A DNA stretch of 64,000 nt, from assembly GCF_008364795.1 (NCBI RefSeq), contig NZ_VTTM01000001.1:1-64000 (forward strand). The letters are read 5' to 3'. Position numbers and translations under genes: made by a program. Below the pieces are notes generated by a model, which saw only the letters and a list, made by a program, of their open reading frames with translations, was not told the DNA's origin and ran no database searches. Positions 42,639 through 51,707 of the stretch are shown here, in pieces; positions within the stretch are counted from its first letter, which is position 1, and the number at the start of each line of letters is the position of its first letter. The stretch is from Azospirillum oryzae (GTDB taxonomy: Bacteria; Pseudomonadota; Alphaproteobacteria; Azospirillales; Azospirillaceae).

Positions 42639-44585
42639 TCAGCCCGCCTGCTTCACCCGCATGTACCACTCGACCAGCCGGCGGACCTGCCGCTCGGTGT
42701 AGCCGCGCGTCATCATGCGCGAGACGAACTCGGTGTGCTTCTTCTCGGTCTCGCCGTCCTTCTTCGAGCCGAAGCTGATGACCGGCAGCAGGTCCTCGAC
42801 CTGGCTGAACATCCGCTTCTCGATGACCTCGCGGATCTTCTCGTAAGAGGTCCAGGACGGGTTGCGTCCGGCATTCGCCGCCCGGGCGCGCAGGGCGAAC
42901 TTCACCACCTCGTTGCGGAAGTCCTTCGGGTTGGCGATGCCCGCCGGCTTCTCGATCTTGGTCAGCTCCTGGTTCAGCAGCTCCCGGTTCATCAGCTGGC
43001 CGGTGTCGGGATCCTTGAAGTCCTGATCCTCGATCCAGGCGTCGGCATAGTCCACGTAGCGGTCGAACAGGTTCTGGCCGTAGTCGGAGTAGGATTCCAG
43101 ATAGGCCTTCTGGATCTCGTTGCCGATGAACTCGGCATAGCGCGGGGCGAGTTCGGCCTTGATGAACTCGACGTACTTCTTCTCCGTCTCCTCCGGGAAC
43201 TGTTCGCGCCGGATCGCCTGTTCCAGCACATACATCAGATGGACCGGATCGGCCGAGATCTCGGTGGAGTCGTAGTTGAAGGTCGAAGCCAGCACCTTGA
43301 AGGCGAAGCGGGTGGAAATGCCGCCCATGCCCTCGTCGACGCCGGCCTGATCCTTGTACTCCTGCATCGACTTGGCTTTGGGATCGGTTTCCTTGACGCT
43401 TTCGCCGTCATAGACCCGCATCTTGCTGTAGAAGCTGCTGTTCGGATGCTCGCGCAGGCGCGACAGCACCGAGAAGCGGGCCAGCATCTCCAGCGTCGCC
43501 GGGGCGCAGGGGGCCGTCGCCAGATCGGAACTGCGGACCAGCTTCTCGTAGATCTTCTGCTCCTCCGCCACCCGCAGGCAGTAGGGGACCTTGATGACGC
43601 AGATGCGGTCGATGAAGGCTTCGTTGTTCTTGTTGTTCTTGAAGGTCTGCCACTCCGCCTCGTTGGAGTGGGCCAGGATCACGCCCTGGAAGGGGATGGC
43701 GCCGATATTCTCGGACCCGACATAATTGCTCTCCTGCGTCGCGGTCAGCAGGGGGTGCAGCATCTTGATCGGGGCCTTGAACATCTCGACGAATTCCAGC
43801 ATGCCCTGGGTCGCCCGGTTCAGGCCGCCGGAGAAGCTGTAGGCGTCGGGATCGTTCTGGCTGTAGATCTCCAGCTTGCGGATGTCGACCTTGCCGACCA
43901 GCGACGAGATGTCCTGGTTGTTCTCGTCGCCCGGCTCGGTCTTGGTCACGCCGATCTGGCGCAGCTTGCTGGGATGCAGCTTCACCACCTTGAAGCGGTT
44001 GATGTCGCCGCCGAATTCGTCGAGGCGCTTGACCGCCCACGGGCTCATCAGCCCGGTCAGGCGGCGCTTCGGGATGCCGAAGCGTTCCTCGAGTTCGTCG
44101 CCGATCTCGTCCGGGTTGAACAGGCCGAGCGGGCTTTCGAAGATCGGGCTGATCTCCTTGCCGGCCTTCAGGACATAGATCGGGCACTTCTCCACCAGCG
44201 ATTTCAGCCGCTCCGCCAGCGACGACTTGCCGCCGCCGACCGGGCCCAGCAGGTAGAGGATCTGCTTGCGCTCTTCCAGGCCCTGGGCTGCGTGCCGGAA
44301 GAATCCGACGATCCGTTCGATCGTCTCTTCCATGCCGTAGAACTCGGAGAAGGCGGGATAGACCTTGATGGTCCGGTTCATGAAGATGCGGCCAAGCCGC
44401 GGGTCGCGGGCCGTGTCGACCACCTCCGGTTCGCCGATGGCGGCCAGGATGCGTTCGGAGGCCGAGGCGTAGGACATGGGGTCGTCGCGGCACAGCTGGA
44501 GATAGTCCATCAGGGACATCTCGGTCTCGCGGCGGGTCTCGTAATTCTGCGTGTAGCGCGTGAACAGTTCGTCGGCCGGGAACAT
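42639..44585 (-). CDS. prkA: PrkA family serine protein kinase (AAA+)
   Basis: A 648-aa protein. An AAA+ module with Walker A LGPVGGGKSSLAERLKSL comes first, with Walker-B/sensor regions around FQGVILAHSNEAEW. The C-terminal PrkA kinase domain follows (about 420-648; FAFKVLASTFNYDSTEISAD, YIEF-like KYVEFIKAELAPRYAEFIGN). Homologues YeaG/PrkA respond to nitrogen starvation and stress; some act as AAA+ proteases or kinases. It heads the three-gene unit. The 920-bp region upstream has no gene and probably holds its promoter. Confidence 0.95.
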   Translation of the reverse strand: MFPADELFTRYTQNYETRRETEMSLMDYLQLCRDDPMSYASASERILAAIGEPEVVDTARDPRLGRIFMNRTIKVYPAFSEFYGMEETIERIVGFFRHAAQGLEERKQILYLLGPVGGGKSSLAERLKSLVEKCPIYVLKAGKEISPIFESPLGLFNPDEIGDELEERFGIPKRRLTGLMSPWAVKRLDEFGGDINRFKVVKLHPSKLRQIGVTKTEPGDENNQDISSLVGKVDIRKLEIYSQNDPDAYSFSGGLNRATQGMLEFVEMFKAPIKMLHPLLTATQESNYVGSENIGAIPFQGVILAHSNEAEWQTFKNNKNNEAFIDRICVIKVPYCLRVAEEQKIYEKLVRSSDLATAPCAPATLEMLARFSVLSRLREHPNSSFYSKMRVYDGESVKETDPKAKSMQEYKDQAGVDEGMGGISTRFAFKVLASTFNYDSTEISADPVHLMYVLEQAIRREQFPEETEKKYVEFIKAELAPRYAEFIGNEIQKAYLESYSDYGQNLFDRYVDYADAWIEDQDFKDPDTGQLMNRELLNQELTKIEKPAGIANPKDFRNEVVKFALRARAANAGRNPSWTSYEKIREVIEKRMFSQVEDLLPVISFGSKKDGETEKKHTEFVSRMMTRGYTERQVRRLVEWYMRVKQAG

Positions 44586-45508
44586 TCGTCGCTCCGTCTT
44601 ATCTGGTCCGATGCGCCGGGGCGCCGCCGGTGGCTGCGGCGGCAGGCCGCGGCGCATGCCGCGATCCATGGGGCACTCCAGGGAAGACGCGGACCTCGTC
44701 GGGTCCACAGCCTCCCCGCTCAGCGGTAGAAGCCAGCGGTCTGGTGTAAGGAACGGTCCTGTGAAGGCCGGGAGCCGTCCGTCCTGCGACGCGGCAACCC
44801 CCGAACGAGTCATTTTTGAATGTAATGCTCCACCTAGAGCTTTCCAGGCACTCAGGCTCCATAGCCGGAAAGCCCGCCGTGAAGCCGTCCTCAGCCATAG
44901 GACCTAGGTCCCACGGCCAGTGTGGGTGCGACGAGCGCACCTGCTCAACCAACGCGCGTGTTGGCCGCGCGTGCGGCGGAAGGTTCGGCGATTGGACTGT
45001 GACGGTATTGAAGAGAGACGGCGTGTATCCGGCGGCAGTCGTCGTTGCCCGTCCGGTCGGGGAGAGTTGCCCAGTGCTGGTCGATCCATTGCGGTTCGAT
45101 CGGGCCCTCTTGATCACGCCATCGGCCTCCTCAAGCAAGCGCGCCGCCTCGACCAAGCACGGCGCAGGGATTTACCGTCGATGCTGAACTCCAAACCTTA
45201 ACAAAATCTCGCAAGCGACATTGCGGCTGGCCGTATCGCATGGCCGGTGCTCCGCAGCACTTCGCCCCAATACCTCTTTGAGATCATGTTGCGTCCCAAT
45301 CGTCCCCATCAACAAGGCGGAAATTGGGTGAGGATGCGGCGCCCATGCGGCGCGGTGGGGGACTACCGCTGGATTACCGAATTGTTTCAACAACTTGGCA
45401 AGCTTGCCACGGGGTGGGAAATTTTACGGAGGGGGTCGCGCCCGGCCGGCCGCCGCCGTGGGGAGCGACAATCACAGGCGGTAGACGAGACTTTCGGCCA
45501 AGGCCCGC
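44586..45508. other. long intergenic region upstream of prkA
   Basis: 923 bp with no gene I can support. Frames here lack ribosome sites and family signatures. It contains GCCGGGAGCCGTCCGTC (44767-44783, also at 14001-14017) and the palindrome TGGCAAGCTTGCCA near 45398. Base composition falls in 45160-45300. The prkA promoter should lie within the first 250 bp, but I could not identify it. Confidence 0.45.
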
Positions 45509-45967
45509 TCAGGCCGGAAGGCTGGTCCCCAGCCCCATGGCCAGGACCTCGCGCAGGCTGGCGGGGGTGACCGGCTTGGCCAGCACCGCGTCGGCGCCGC
45601 CGTCGCGCGCCTGGGCCTCGCGGTCGCCGTCGACACGGCCGCTCATCAACACCACCGGCAGGGCCTGCCGGTACGGCTCGCCGCCGGCGCGGAGCGCGCG
45701 GACGAAACCGAGGCCGTCCATCGGCTGCATTTCCACGTCGCACAGCACCAGATCGGGAGAGTGGGCGGCAACGGCGGCGAGGCCCGACTCGCCGTCGGCG
45801 GCCTGGTGCACCGCCTTGACGCCCAGCGTGCCCAGCATCTTCGCCAACACCATGCGGGTGAAGGACTCGTCCTCGATCACCAGGACCGACAGGGCGCCGA
45901 ACGGCGTCTCCGTCCCGCCTGCCCCAGCGCCTTCAGCAGCATCCTCAGCCGATCGGTCAGCCACCAC
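45509..45967 (-). CDS. CheY-like single-domain response regulator
   Basis: A 152-aa protein: a short Ala/Gly/Glu-rich N-terminus, then one receiver domain. The acidic pair is in VLVIEDESFTRMVLAKM, the phosphoacceptor Asp in PDLVLCDVEMQPMDGLGFVR, the Thr/Ser position in VVLMSGRV and the Lys in VLAKPVTP. No output domain follows, so it acts by protein binding like CheY or a phosphorelay shuttle. The start is one of two adjacent GTGs (45967 or 45964). No kinase is adjacent. Confidence 0.85.
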   Translation of the reverse strand: MVADRSAEDAAEGAGAGGTETPFGALSVLVIEDESFTRMVLAKMLGTLGVKAVHQAADGESGLAAVAAHSPDLVLCDVEMQPMDGLGFVRALRAGGEPYRQALPVVLMSGRVDGDREAQARDGGADAVLAKPVTPASLREVLAMGLGTSLPA

Positions 45968-46138
45968 GCCCGCCCTTTCGCTTGAACCACCCGCGGCGGA
46001 CTGGCACCGGGGGTCATTTCGTGACTGAACCTGTGTACGATGGCAACCAGGGCCGCGCAAGATATCCAAAAACAAGAGGGGCGGACTGCCCTGGATGAGC
46101 GGTTGCGCCGGTCCACCGGCCCCGCTTAGATGGGACAC

Positions 46139-47005
46139 ATGAGCTTCCTCGATCACATCCGCGCGTGCAACGCGCACGACCTGTCCGGCTTCCGCCCCTT
46201 CGAGCTGGACGGCCACACCGTGGGCTGGGTGCGCCACGCCCTGGCCGACGCGCTGCCCGGCGTCGATCCCGGATTCGTCGTCACCGCCGACCGGTTGACC
46301 ATCGCGCCCGAGATCCGGGACTTCGAAGCGCGCTCCACCCTGCTCGACCATGCCGCCGCCTATCTGGTGGAGCGGGGTACGGTCAAGGCGTTGCGCGGCG
46401 AATATTACCCCATCCTGCCGCGCTGGGGGGCGGAGCCGCTGGCCCGACTGGACCGCGCCGCGGTCGGCGCCTTCGGCATCGAGGCCTATGGCCTGCACAT
46501 CAACGGCTTTGTCCGCGACGAGGCCGGCGGGAATGGGGCCGGCGGCCTGCTGCTGTGGGTCGGCCGCCGCGCCCGCGACCGCGAGGTGGCGCCGGGCCAG
46601 TTCGACAACCTGATCGCCGGCGGCCAGCCCATCGGCCTGACGCTGGCCGAGAATCTGGAGAAGGAGGCGGCGGAGGAGGCCGGGCTCGACGCCGAGACCG
46701 CGCGGCGCGCCGTGCCGGTCGGCGCCATCAGCTACACCATGGAGACGCCGGCCGGTCTGAAGCGCGACCGCCTGTTCGTCTACGACCTGGAGCTTCCGCC
46801 CGGCGTCACCCCGGTCAACACCGACGGCGAGGTGGAGTGCTTCGAACTCTGGCCGCTGGACAAGGTGGCCGACTCGGTGCGCGGCACCGGCGACTGGAAG
46901 TTCAACGTCAACCTCGTGGTGATCGATTTCCTGGTCCGCCACGGCTGGCTGACCCCGGAGAACGACCCCGACTATCTGGAGATCGCCTGCGGCCTGCGGC
47001 GATAG
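46139..47005 (+). CDS. Nudix hydrolase with DUF4743 N-terminus
   Basis: A 288-aa protein. The N-terminal ~115 residues match DUF4743. The Nudix domain follows (GIEAYGLHINGFV, LLLWVGRRARDREVAPGQFD and the box GGQPIGLTLAENLEKEAAEEAGL split over its length). The box has Lys for Arg and Leu for the first Glu, as in the yeast YJR142W and plant NUDT20/24 group, which hydrolyses damaged thiamine diphosphates. That function is inferred by family. ATG 46139 is preferred; 46130 is possible. A terminator follows. Confidence 0.87.
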   Translation: MSFLDHIRACNAHDLSGFRPFELDGHTVGWVRHALADALPGVDPGFVVTADRLTIAPEIRDFEARSTLLDHAAAYLVERGTVKALRGEYYPILPRWGAEPLARLDRAAVGAFGIEAYGLHINGFVRDEAGGNGAGGLLLWVGRRARDREVAPGQFDNLIAGGQPIGLTLAENLEKEAAEEAGLDAETARRAVPVGAISYTMETPAGLKRDRLFVYDLELPPGVTPVNTDGEVECFELWPLDKVADSVRGTGDWKFNVNLVVIDFLVRHGWLTPENDPDYLEIACGLRR

Positions 47006-47027
47006 GCCCGACTCCGGTCGAACAAAA

Positions 47028-47059
47028 GGCCCCGCCCTCTTGCGAGAGCGGGGCCGTTT
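47028..47059 (+). terminator. rho-independent terminator
   Basis: GGCCCCGC (47028-47035) pairs with GCGGGGCC (47048-47055) over a 12-nt loop, followed by GTTTTCTT. It is 22 bases after the Nudix stop. Confidence 0.8.
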
Positions 47060-47108
47060 TCTTCCGGCCGCGGCGGCGCCCGGTGTCTTTACCCTGACTG
47101 CGGCAGCC

Positions 47109-47648
47109 TTATTGCGGCAGCGGCTGCGGGCTGTCGGCCAGCGAGCGCAGGTAGGCGATGACGGCGGCGCGGTCGTCGTCCTTCTTCAGGCCGGCGAAGG
47201 TCATCTTGGTGCCCGGAGCATAGGCCTTCGGGTCGTAGAGGAACTTGTTCAGCTCGTCATAGGTCCAGGTGCCGCCGGTCTTGACCAGGGCATCGGAATA
47301 GCTGAAGCCCTGCATGTGGCCCTTCGGACCGCCGACGACGCCGTACAGGTTCGGGCCGACCTTGGCCGAACCGCCCTTGTCGAAGCCGTGGCAGGCGGCG
47401 CAGGCCTTGGCGACCTTCTGGCCGGCTTCCGGGCTGGCGGCGGCGAGCAGCGGCGCGATCGGCGCCGGACCGGTGGGAGCGGCACCCTTGTCGGCGGGCG
47501 CGCTGGCCCCCTCGGGCGTCGCGATGACATAGACGCTCTGTTCGAGCGGCTTCGAATGAACCAGCACCTTGGACGCGAATCCGGCCAGCATCGCGATCAG
47601 CCCGGCCAGCAGCACGGCGCCGAAAACCTTGTTCCACTCCATGCTCAT
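47109..47648 (-). CDS. membrane-anchored cytochrome c family protein
   Basis: A 179-aa protein. An uncleaved N-terminal membrane helix (VFGAVLLAGLIAMLAGFASK) is followed by an Ala/Pro-rich linker (about 45-70). A class I cytochrome c domain comes next, with heme motif CAACH, GPNLYGVVGG and the axial Met in PGTKMTFAGL. It resembles CycM / cytochrome c-552 that ferry electrons from the bc1 complex to an aa3 oxidase, with the heme domain in the periplasm. Start ATG 47648. It is monocistronic. Confidence 0.92.
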   Translation of the reverse strand: MSMEWNKVFGAVLLAGLIAMLAGFASKVLVHSKPLEQSVYVIATPEGASAPADKGAAPTGPAPIAPLLAAASPEAGQKVAKACAACHGFDKGGSAKVGPNLYGVVGGPKGHMQGFSYSDALVKTGGTWTYDELNKFLYDPKAYAPGTKMTFAGLKKDDDRAAVIAYLRSLADSPQPLPQ

Positions 47649-47959
47649 TGAGAGCCCCTTTTTTCCCTATTTCAGTACACTCGGCGTTTCTCCCGCCCGC
47701 GGCCGAACGCGCCGCGGTTACCATAGCCCGCGGTCCGAAGCTTGTCATAGCCCGGCGGACCGCGAAAAAAGGTCGCATACAAATTTGTCGCAGTCACCAA
47801 CCTCTTAATTTGCTTGCGCATCACGCTGCACTGCAAAACGCCCTCCATTCGGGTCATACCGGCACTTGACGCCGCACCGGCGTCCATGTTTCACCCGCGC
47901 CAATGCCCTCTGGCCCGCTCTGGCGGACCTGATGCCTTTACCACCGGAGCTTCCGCGCC
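47649..47959. other. divergent intergenic region cytochrome c / kdsB
   Basis: 311 bp with no gene. It contains an AT-rich segment (47765-47815) with the palindrome ACAAATTTGT, which likely holds promoter elements for one or both divergent genes. I cannot assign a definite -35/-10 pair. Confidence 0.4.
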
Positions 47960-48733
47960 ATGCCGACCGCTTCCAGCCCCACCCGTCCCGTCAACCCGAT
48001 CGTGGTGATCCCGGCGCGCATGGCCTCCACCCGGCTGCCCGGCAAGCCGCTGGCCGACATCCTGGGGGCGCCGATGATCGTCCATGTGCTGCGCCGCGCC
48101 ATGGAGGCCGCCATCGGCCCGGTGGTGGTCGCCTGTGCCGAGCCGGAGATCGCCCGCGCCGTCGAGGCCGCCGGCGGCACCGCCGTGCTGACGCGCCCCG
48201 ATCATCCCTCGGGCTCCGACCGCATCTTCGAGGCGCTGCGGCTGATCGACCCGGAGGGGCGGCACGACGCAGTGGTCAATGTGCAGGGCGACCTGCCGAC
48301 CATCGAGCCGGAGAGCGTGCGCGCCGCCTTCGCCCCGCTGGCCGATCCGGAGGTCGACATTGCCACGCTGGTCGTCGAGATCACGCGGGAGGAGGAGATC
48401 AGCGACCCCAACGTGGTCAAGGCGGTGCTGGAACTGCCGCCCGGCGCCCGCCAGGGCCGCGCGCTCTATTTCACCCGCGCCACCGCGCCGACCGGCGACG
48501 GGCCGCTCTATCACCACATCGGCCTCTACGCCTATCGCCGGGCGGCGCTGGAACGTTTCGTGTCGCTGCCGCCCTCGGTGCTGGAACAGCGCGAGCGGCT
48601 GGAGCAGCTGCGCGCCCTGTCGAACGGCATGCGCATCGACGCGGCGGTCGTTGACGCGGTTCCGCTGGGTGTCGATACTCCCGCCGACCTGGAGCGCGCC
48701 TGCGCCCTCCTCTCCGCCCGCAAGGGCGGCTGA
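47960..48733 (+). CDS. kdsB: 3-deoxy-manno-octulosonate cytidylyltransferase
   Basis: A 257-aa enzyme that couples CTP and Kdo to CMP-Kdo for LPS inner-core synthesis in the cytoplasm. The nucleotide-binding start is [20 protein letters not shown]. It also shows [31 protein letters not shown] and the late [12 protein letters not shown]. Length is normal. It lies 80 bp before pheA on the same strand, an order seen in many Rhodospirillales, so the two may share a message. Confidence 0.96.
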   Translation: MPTASSPTRPVNPIVVIPARMASTRLPGKPLADILGAPMIVHVLRRAMEAAIGPVVVACAEPEIARAVEAAGGTAVLTRPDHPSGSDRIFEALRLIDPEGRHDAVVNVQGDLPTIEPESVRAAFAPLADPEVDIATLVVEITREEEISDPNVVKAVLELPPGARQGRALYFTRATAPTGDGPLYHHIGLYAYRRAALERFVSLPPSVLEQRERLEQLRALSNGMRIDAAVVDAVPLGVDTPADLERACALLSARKGG

Positions 48734-48814
48734 AACCTGATGTTTCCGGCCGCAAGGCTGGCCGATAGCCTGACCAACCAGCCTCAATAAAGATTCGCCG
48801 GGGGAACTTCGTCC

Positions 48815-49681
48815 ATGCCCACGTCCAACATCATCGCCTTCCAGGGCTTCCCCGGCGCCTATTCCGATCTGGCCTGCCGCAATGCGCGGCCGACCATGAC
48901 GACGATGCCCTGCGCCACCTTCGAGGACGCCTTCTCGGCGGTGCGCGAGGGTCGGGCCTCGCTTGCGATGATTCCGGTGGAGAACTCCATCGCCGGCCGC
49001 GTCGCCGACAACCATTACCTGCTGCCGGAAGGCGGACTGCACATCATCGGCGAGCATTTCCAGCGGGTGAACCACCAGCTGCTGGCGCCGAAGGGCGCCA
49101 CGCTGGACAGCATCCAGACCGTGCGCAGCCACATCCAGGCGCTGTCCCAGTGCCAGACCGCCATCCGCGAGCTGGGGCTGCAGGCGATCAACCATGCCGA
49201 CACGGCGGGGGCGGCGAAAGAGATCGCGGCGATGAACGACCCGCGCCATGCCGCCATCGCCTCGTCACTGGCCGCGGAAATCTACGGGCTGGACATCCTG
49301 AAGAGCGGGATCGAGGACGCCGCCCACAACACCACCCGCTTCCTGATCCTGGCGCGCGAGCCGAAGCTGCCGGCGCTGGGCTCCTGCAAGACGATCACCA
49401 CCTTCGTCTTCCGCGTCCGCAGCGTGCCGGCCGCGCTGTACAAGGCGCTGGGCGGCTTCGCCACCAACGGCGTCAACATGACCAAGCTGGAAAGCTACAT
49501 GGTCGGCGGCCATTTCACCCAGACCCAGTTCTATGCCGACGTGGAGGGCCATCCCGACGAGCGCCCGCTGCGCCTCGCCCTGGAGGAGCTGGATTTCTTC
49601 GCCCGCGAGGTGAAGATCCTCGGCGTCTATCCGGCCAACCCGTTCCGCTATCAGGAAAGCCAGCGCGTCGGCGAGGACTGA
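48815..49681 (+). CDS. pheA: prephenate dehydratase
   Basis: A 288-aa monofunctional enzyme converting prephenate to phenylpyruvate in phenylalanine synthesis. The catalytic domain spans ~1-190, with IAFQGFPGAYSDLACRN, PVENSIAGRVADNHYLL and the conserved Thr-Arg-Phe in NTTRFLILAR. A C-terminal ACT domain follows (about 200-280; LYKALGGFATNGVNMTKLES) for feedback by phenylalanine. There is no chorismate mutase domain. Confidence 0.95.
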   Translation: MPTSNIIAFQGFPGAYSDLACRNARPTMTTMPCATFEDAFSAVREGRASLAMIPVENSIAGRVADNHYLLPEGGLHIIGEHFQRVNHQLLAPKGATLDSIQTVRSHIQALSQCQTAIRELGLQAINHADTAGAAKEIAAMNDPRHAAIASSLAAEIYGLDILKSGIEDAAHNTTRFLILAREPKLPALGSCKTITTFVFRVRSVPAALYKALGGFATNGVNMTKLESYMVGGHFTQTQFYADVEGHPDERPLRLALEELDFFAREVKILGVYPANPFRYQESQRVGED

Positions 49682-49935
49682 TACCCTCGCCGCGTCTCTC
49701 TCCCGCAACGCCGCAAGTCTTTTCGCAACCGCGGTCAAGTCGCGCGTCATTCCGCCGCAGTGACGTGACTTAGCCGTGGCCGCGTCCGGCAGGTGCTGGG
49801 CATGATTAGCGAAAGTTGTTATACAGTAAAGACCGGCAAGGACCGGAGTCATAAGCCTACGAATACAACAAGACACCACGGCGGCTGACGGGTGAAACCC
49901 CGCCGACGGCCATGGCGCCACGGATGGAGGTTGCC

Positions 49936-50244
49936 ATGCTCACGATGGACGATTGCCTGGGATTGGCTAATCTGGAGGCGGAGGAAGTGGCGCAGATCGC
50001 CGCCCACGAACATCTCCCCTTCATGACCGCCCTGGAAAAGGGCGCCTCGCTTCTGCACGAGCCCTGGGGCGACGCCGCCGTCCGCCAGATGGTGTGGGAC
50101 AATCTTTGCAGCGCCGATCGACGCCGTCCGGCAGAAGCGGCCTCGCTGATGACGCTCTACAACGACACCTGCACCCGCCACCCCAACCCCTTCGACCGCC
50201 GCTGCTCCCCAGCCCGCGCGGCAGGGTCGCAACGGCGGCATTGA
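49936..50244 (+). CDS. small hypothetical protein (102 aa)
   Basis: Starts at ATG 49936 with a strong GGAGG. The first 50 residues (MLTMDDCLGLANLEAEEVAQ, then AHEHLPFMTALEKGASLL) match a small family I recall from Azospirillum and relatives, all-helical and of unknown role. The C-terminal ~35 residues differ and are basic and Pro-rich, perhaps a frame change or a lineage-specific tail. It is soluble, with no signal. It borders the AT-rich insert to its right. Confidence 0.7.
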   Translation: MLTMDDCLGLANLEAEEVAQIAAHEHLPFMTALEKGASLLHEPWGDAAVRQMVWDNLCSADRRRPAEAASLMTLYNDTCTRHPNPFDRRCSPARAAGSQRRH

Positions 50245-50317
50245 GGGAACATTGCACCGGAAGGTTAACACCGTCGAATCCGGCGGCTCCCAAACAAACC
50301 ACCGTTGGATTGTTGGT

Positions 50318-50355
50318 CGTTGGCACCCCTGATAAAGACATCGCGGGTGCCAACG
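50318..50355. repeat. inverted repeat at the edge of the AT-rich insert
   Basis: CGTTGGCACCC (50318-50328) and GGGTGCCAACG (50345-50355) are exact 11-bp arms. They lie just left of a clear drop in GC content. They might be an old insertion-element end or a terminator without a T-run. Confidence 0.5.
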
Positions 50356-50450
50356 ATCATGTGCAGCGACATTTCCAACTGACCGGCATCTTAATTGGTC
50401 AGGGTGTTTTCATCAACGGTCCACGCAAAAAACTTGCGCGGCGAATAATC

Positions 50451-50690
50451 CTACCTCTTTGTGTAAATGTCGTAAATCAGCTCTAGAAAGAAAGACACCA
50501 GAATCCATGCTATAATGACATTGGTTAGCGTAATAATCACAGAGACATATGGAAAGGAATTCTGCTGCCCGCCGCTCGGCAGGCGCATTCCAATCTCATC
50601 TCTTATATATGAAGCGATAATCCACAACAGCAGCGACAGAGCTAACTTCCAACCATCAAACAAAATGTGAAGAAGCAGCATTTTAACCAT
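50451..50690 (-). CDS. small two-helix membrane protein, possible immunity protein
   Basis: A 79-aa, AT-rich gene. Two hydrophobic helices (ILFDGWKLALSLLLWIIASY and SVIITLTNVIIAWILVSFFL) flank a short polar loop. It starts 11 bp after the stop of the 181-aa gene, so both are likely cotranscribed. The size, topology and pairing with a probable papain-fold effector suggest an inner-membrane immunity protein; this is inference. Confidence 0.6.
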   Translation of the reverse strand: MVKMLLLHILFDGWKLALSLLLWIIASYIRDEIGMRLPSGGQQNSFPYVSVIITLTNVIIAWILVSFFLELIYDIYTKR

Positions 50691-50701
50691 TTGCTTTTAC
50701 C

Positions 50702-51247
50702 TCACGAAACGAACGCTTTACCTTTCGCATGGTTATATCCTCTCATATAACCGGACTGGTGTACATAAACCTCCATGTTGGTGTATCGGAAAGATATTTT
50801 CGGCTTGCTGATTGATGTCGGATCTTTCAATTCAAGAATATCAATATTTCTGCCGAGCTCACGAGGCGTTTCGATACCAAGCCAATCATCGGCATCGACA
50901 TCTTCTTTTACAACCTCCATTATTACATCATGCGCCCAAGAAGAACAGTTATTCGTTGTGGCCCAGGTTGACGCTTTAGAAAGTATAAGGCTAAGCTTTG
51001 CTTCTTGCTGGACAGAAAGCTGATAGTATCTGCTCGACACCGCAACATAAGAGTCTTCGTATCCCACACGAACATCTGATTTATTTGGATCTCCTTCTTT
51101 TCTCTTCATAACTTCACCGTTATCGTCCGGCCACAGTCCATAATTTGTTGTTTTCTTGTCTATTGTCACCGAAATCCAGGCGTGACCAGCGATTAACCCA
51201 TTCTTATCGCCAGAGACATTGCTATGAACACCGAGAATAGAGGCCAT
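50702..51247 (-). CDS. putative papain-like peptidase/amidase effector
   Basis: A 181-aa AT-rich gene with GGAGAAA before ATG 51247. The product has GLIAGHAWISVTIDKKTTNY followed by GLWPDD early, and TWATTNNCSSWAHDVIMEVV in the middle. The HxW...GxWP pattern near residue 22 and the Cys near 101 resemble permuted papain-fold (NlpC/P60-like) domains used by secreted peptidoglycan or lipid hydrolase toxins. There is no signal peptide, as for type VI effectors. No VgrG, PAAR or Hcp gene is near. Confidence 0.6.
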   Translation of the reverse strand: MASILGVHSNVSGDKNGLIAGHAWISVTIDKKTTNYGLWPDDNGEVMKRKEGDPNKSDVRVGYEDSYVAVSSRYYQLSVQQEAKLSLILSKASTWATTNNCSSWAHDVIMEVVKEDVDADDWLGIETPRELGRNIDILELKDPTSISKPKISFRYTNMEVYVHQSGYMRGYNHAKGKAFVS

Positions 51248-51408
51248 TCTATTTCTCCATCAAAACAAATTCGAATAGGACTGCTTGTCGGCAGTAATTG
51301 GATTTGCACCAATTTAATCGGCAACATACCCGCCATCAACAAAATAAACATTGAGCACATCGCTTCATTCATACGTATTACTTTTAAACGCGCTTCATTT
51401 CTGTACAT
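51193..51408 (-). CDS. possible small membrane/exported protein overlapping the effector
   Basis: A 71-codon AT-rich frame that overlaps the effector start by 55 bp in another frame. It has a hydrophobic stretch (NEAMCSMFILLMAGMLPIKL) that could be a signal anchor or lipoprotein-like leader. The overlap argues against a real gene, though overlapping immunity or accessory genes are known. Ribosome site unclear. Confidence 0.3.
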   Translation of the reverse strand: MYRNEARLKVIRMNEAMCSMFILLMAGMLPIKLVQIQLLPTSSPIRICFDGEIEWPLFSVFIAMSLAIRMG

Positions 51409-51653
51409 ATGAATTGACGTGACTTCCCATTACTCAAGGGGTTGCGAATAAAAACATTTGCGCAAAATACAATATTTTCCGCCTTGGCCGCTTTCTGTAT
51501 CTGTATTTCACAGCTCAGCAGCGATCAGAATTGGATCGGGGAAAACAGACTGGCGCTGTAAACGGCAGGAATCAGAGCTGCATCAGCAACCGGCACTCGC
51601 CGAACTCATTCTTTGGATTGCAGCGCGGAACAGGTTCAACGGCAGAGAAGATG

Positions 51654-51680
51654 AAAAGGCCCACCCAATGCCGGCCTTTT
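51654..51680 (-). terminator. terminator downstream of nudC
   Basis: AAAAGGCC (51654-51661) pairs with GGCCTTTT (51673-51680) over 11 nt, and the stem ends in T-rich sequence on both strands. It lies 28 bp past the nudC stop. The rest of 51409-51653 shows no gene. Confidence 0.7.
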
Positions 51681-51707
51681 CTTATACTCGCCTCAAACTC
51701 GGGTCCT

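Noticed and set aside
44816..45187. 123-codon plus-strand frame upstream of prkA
   Set aside because: It has no ribosome site and no recognisable domain, and its composition changes along its length. I treat the region as intergenic.
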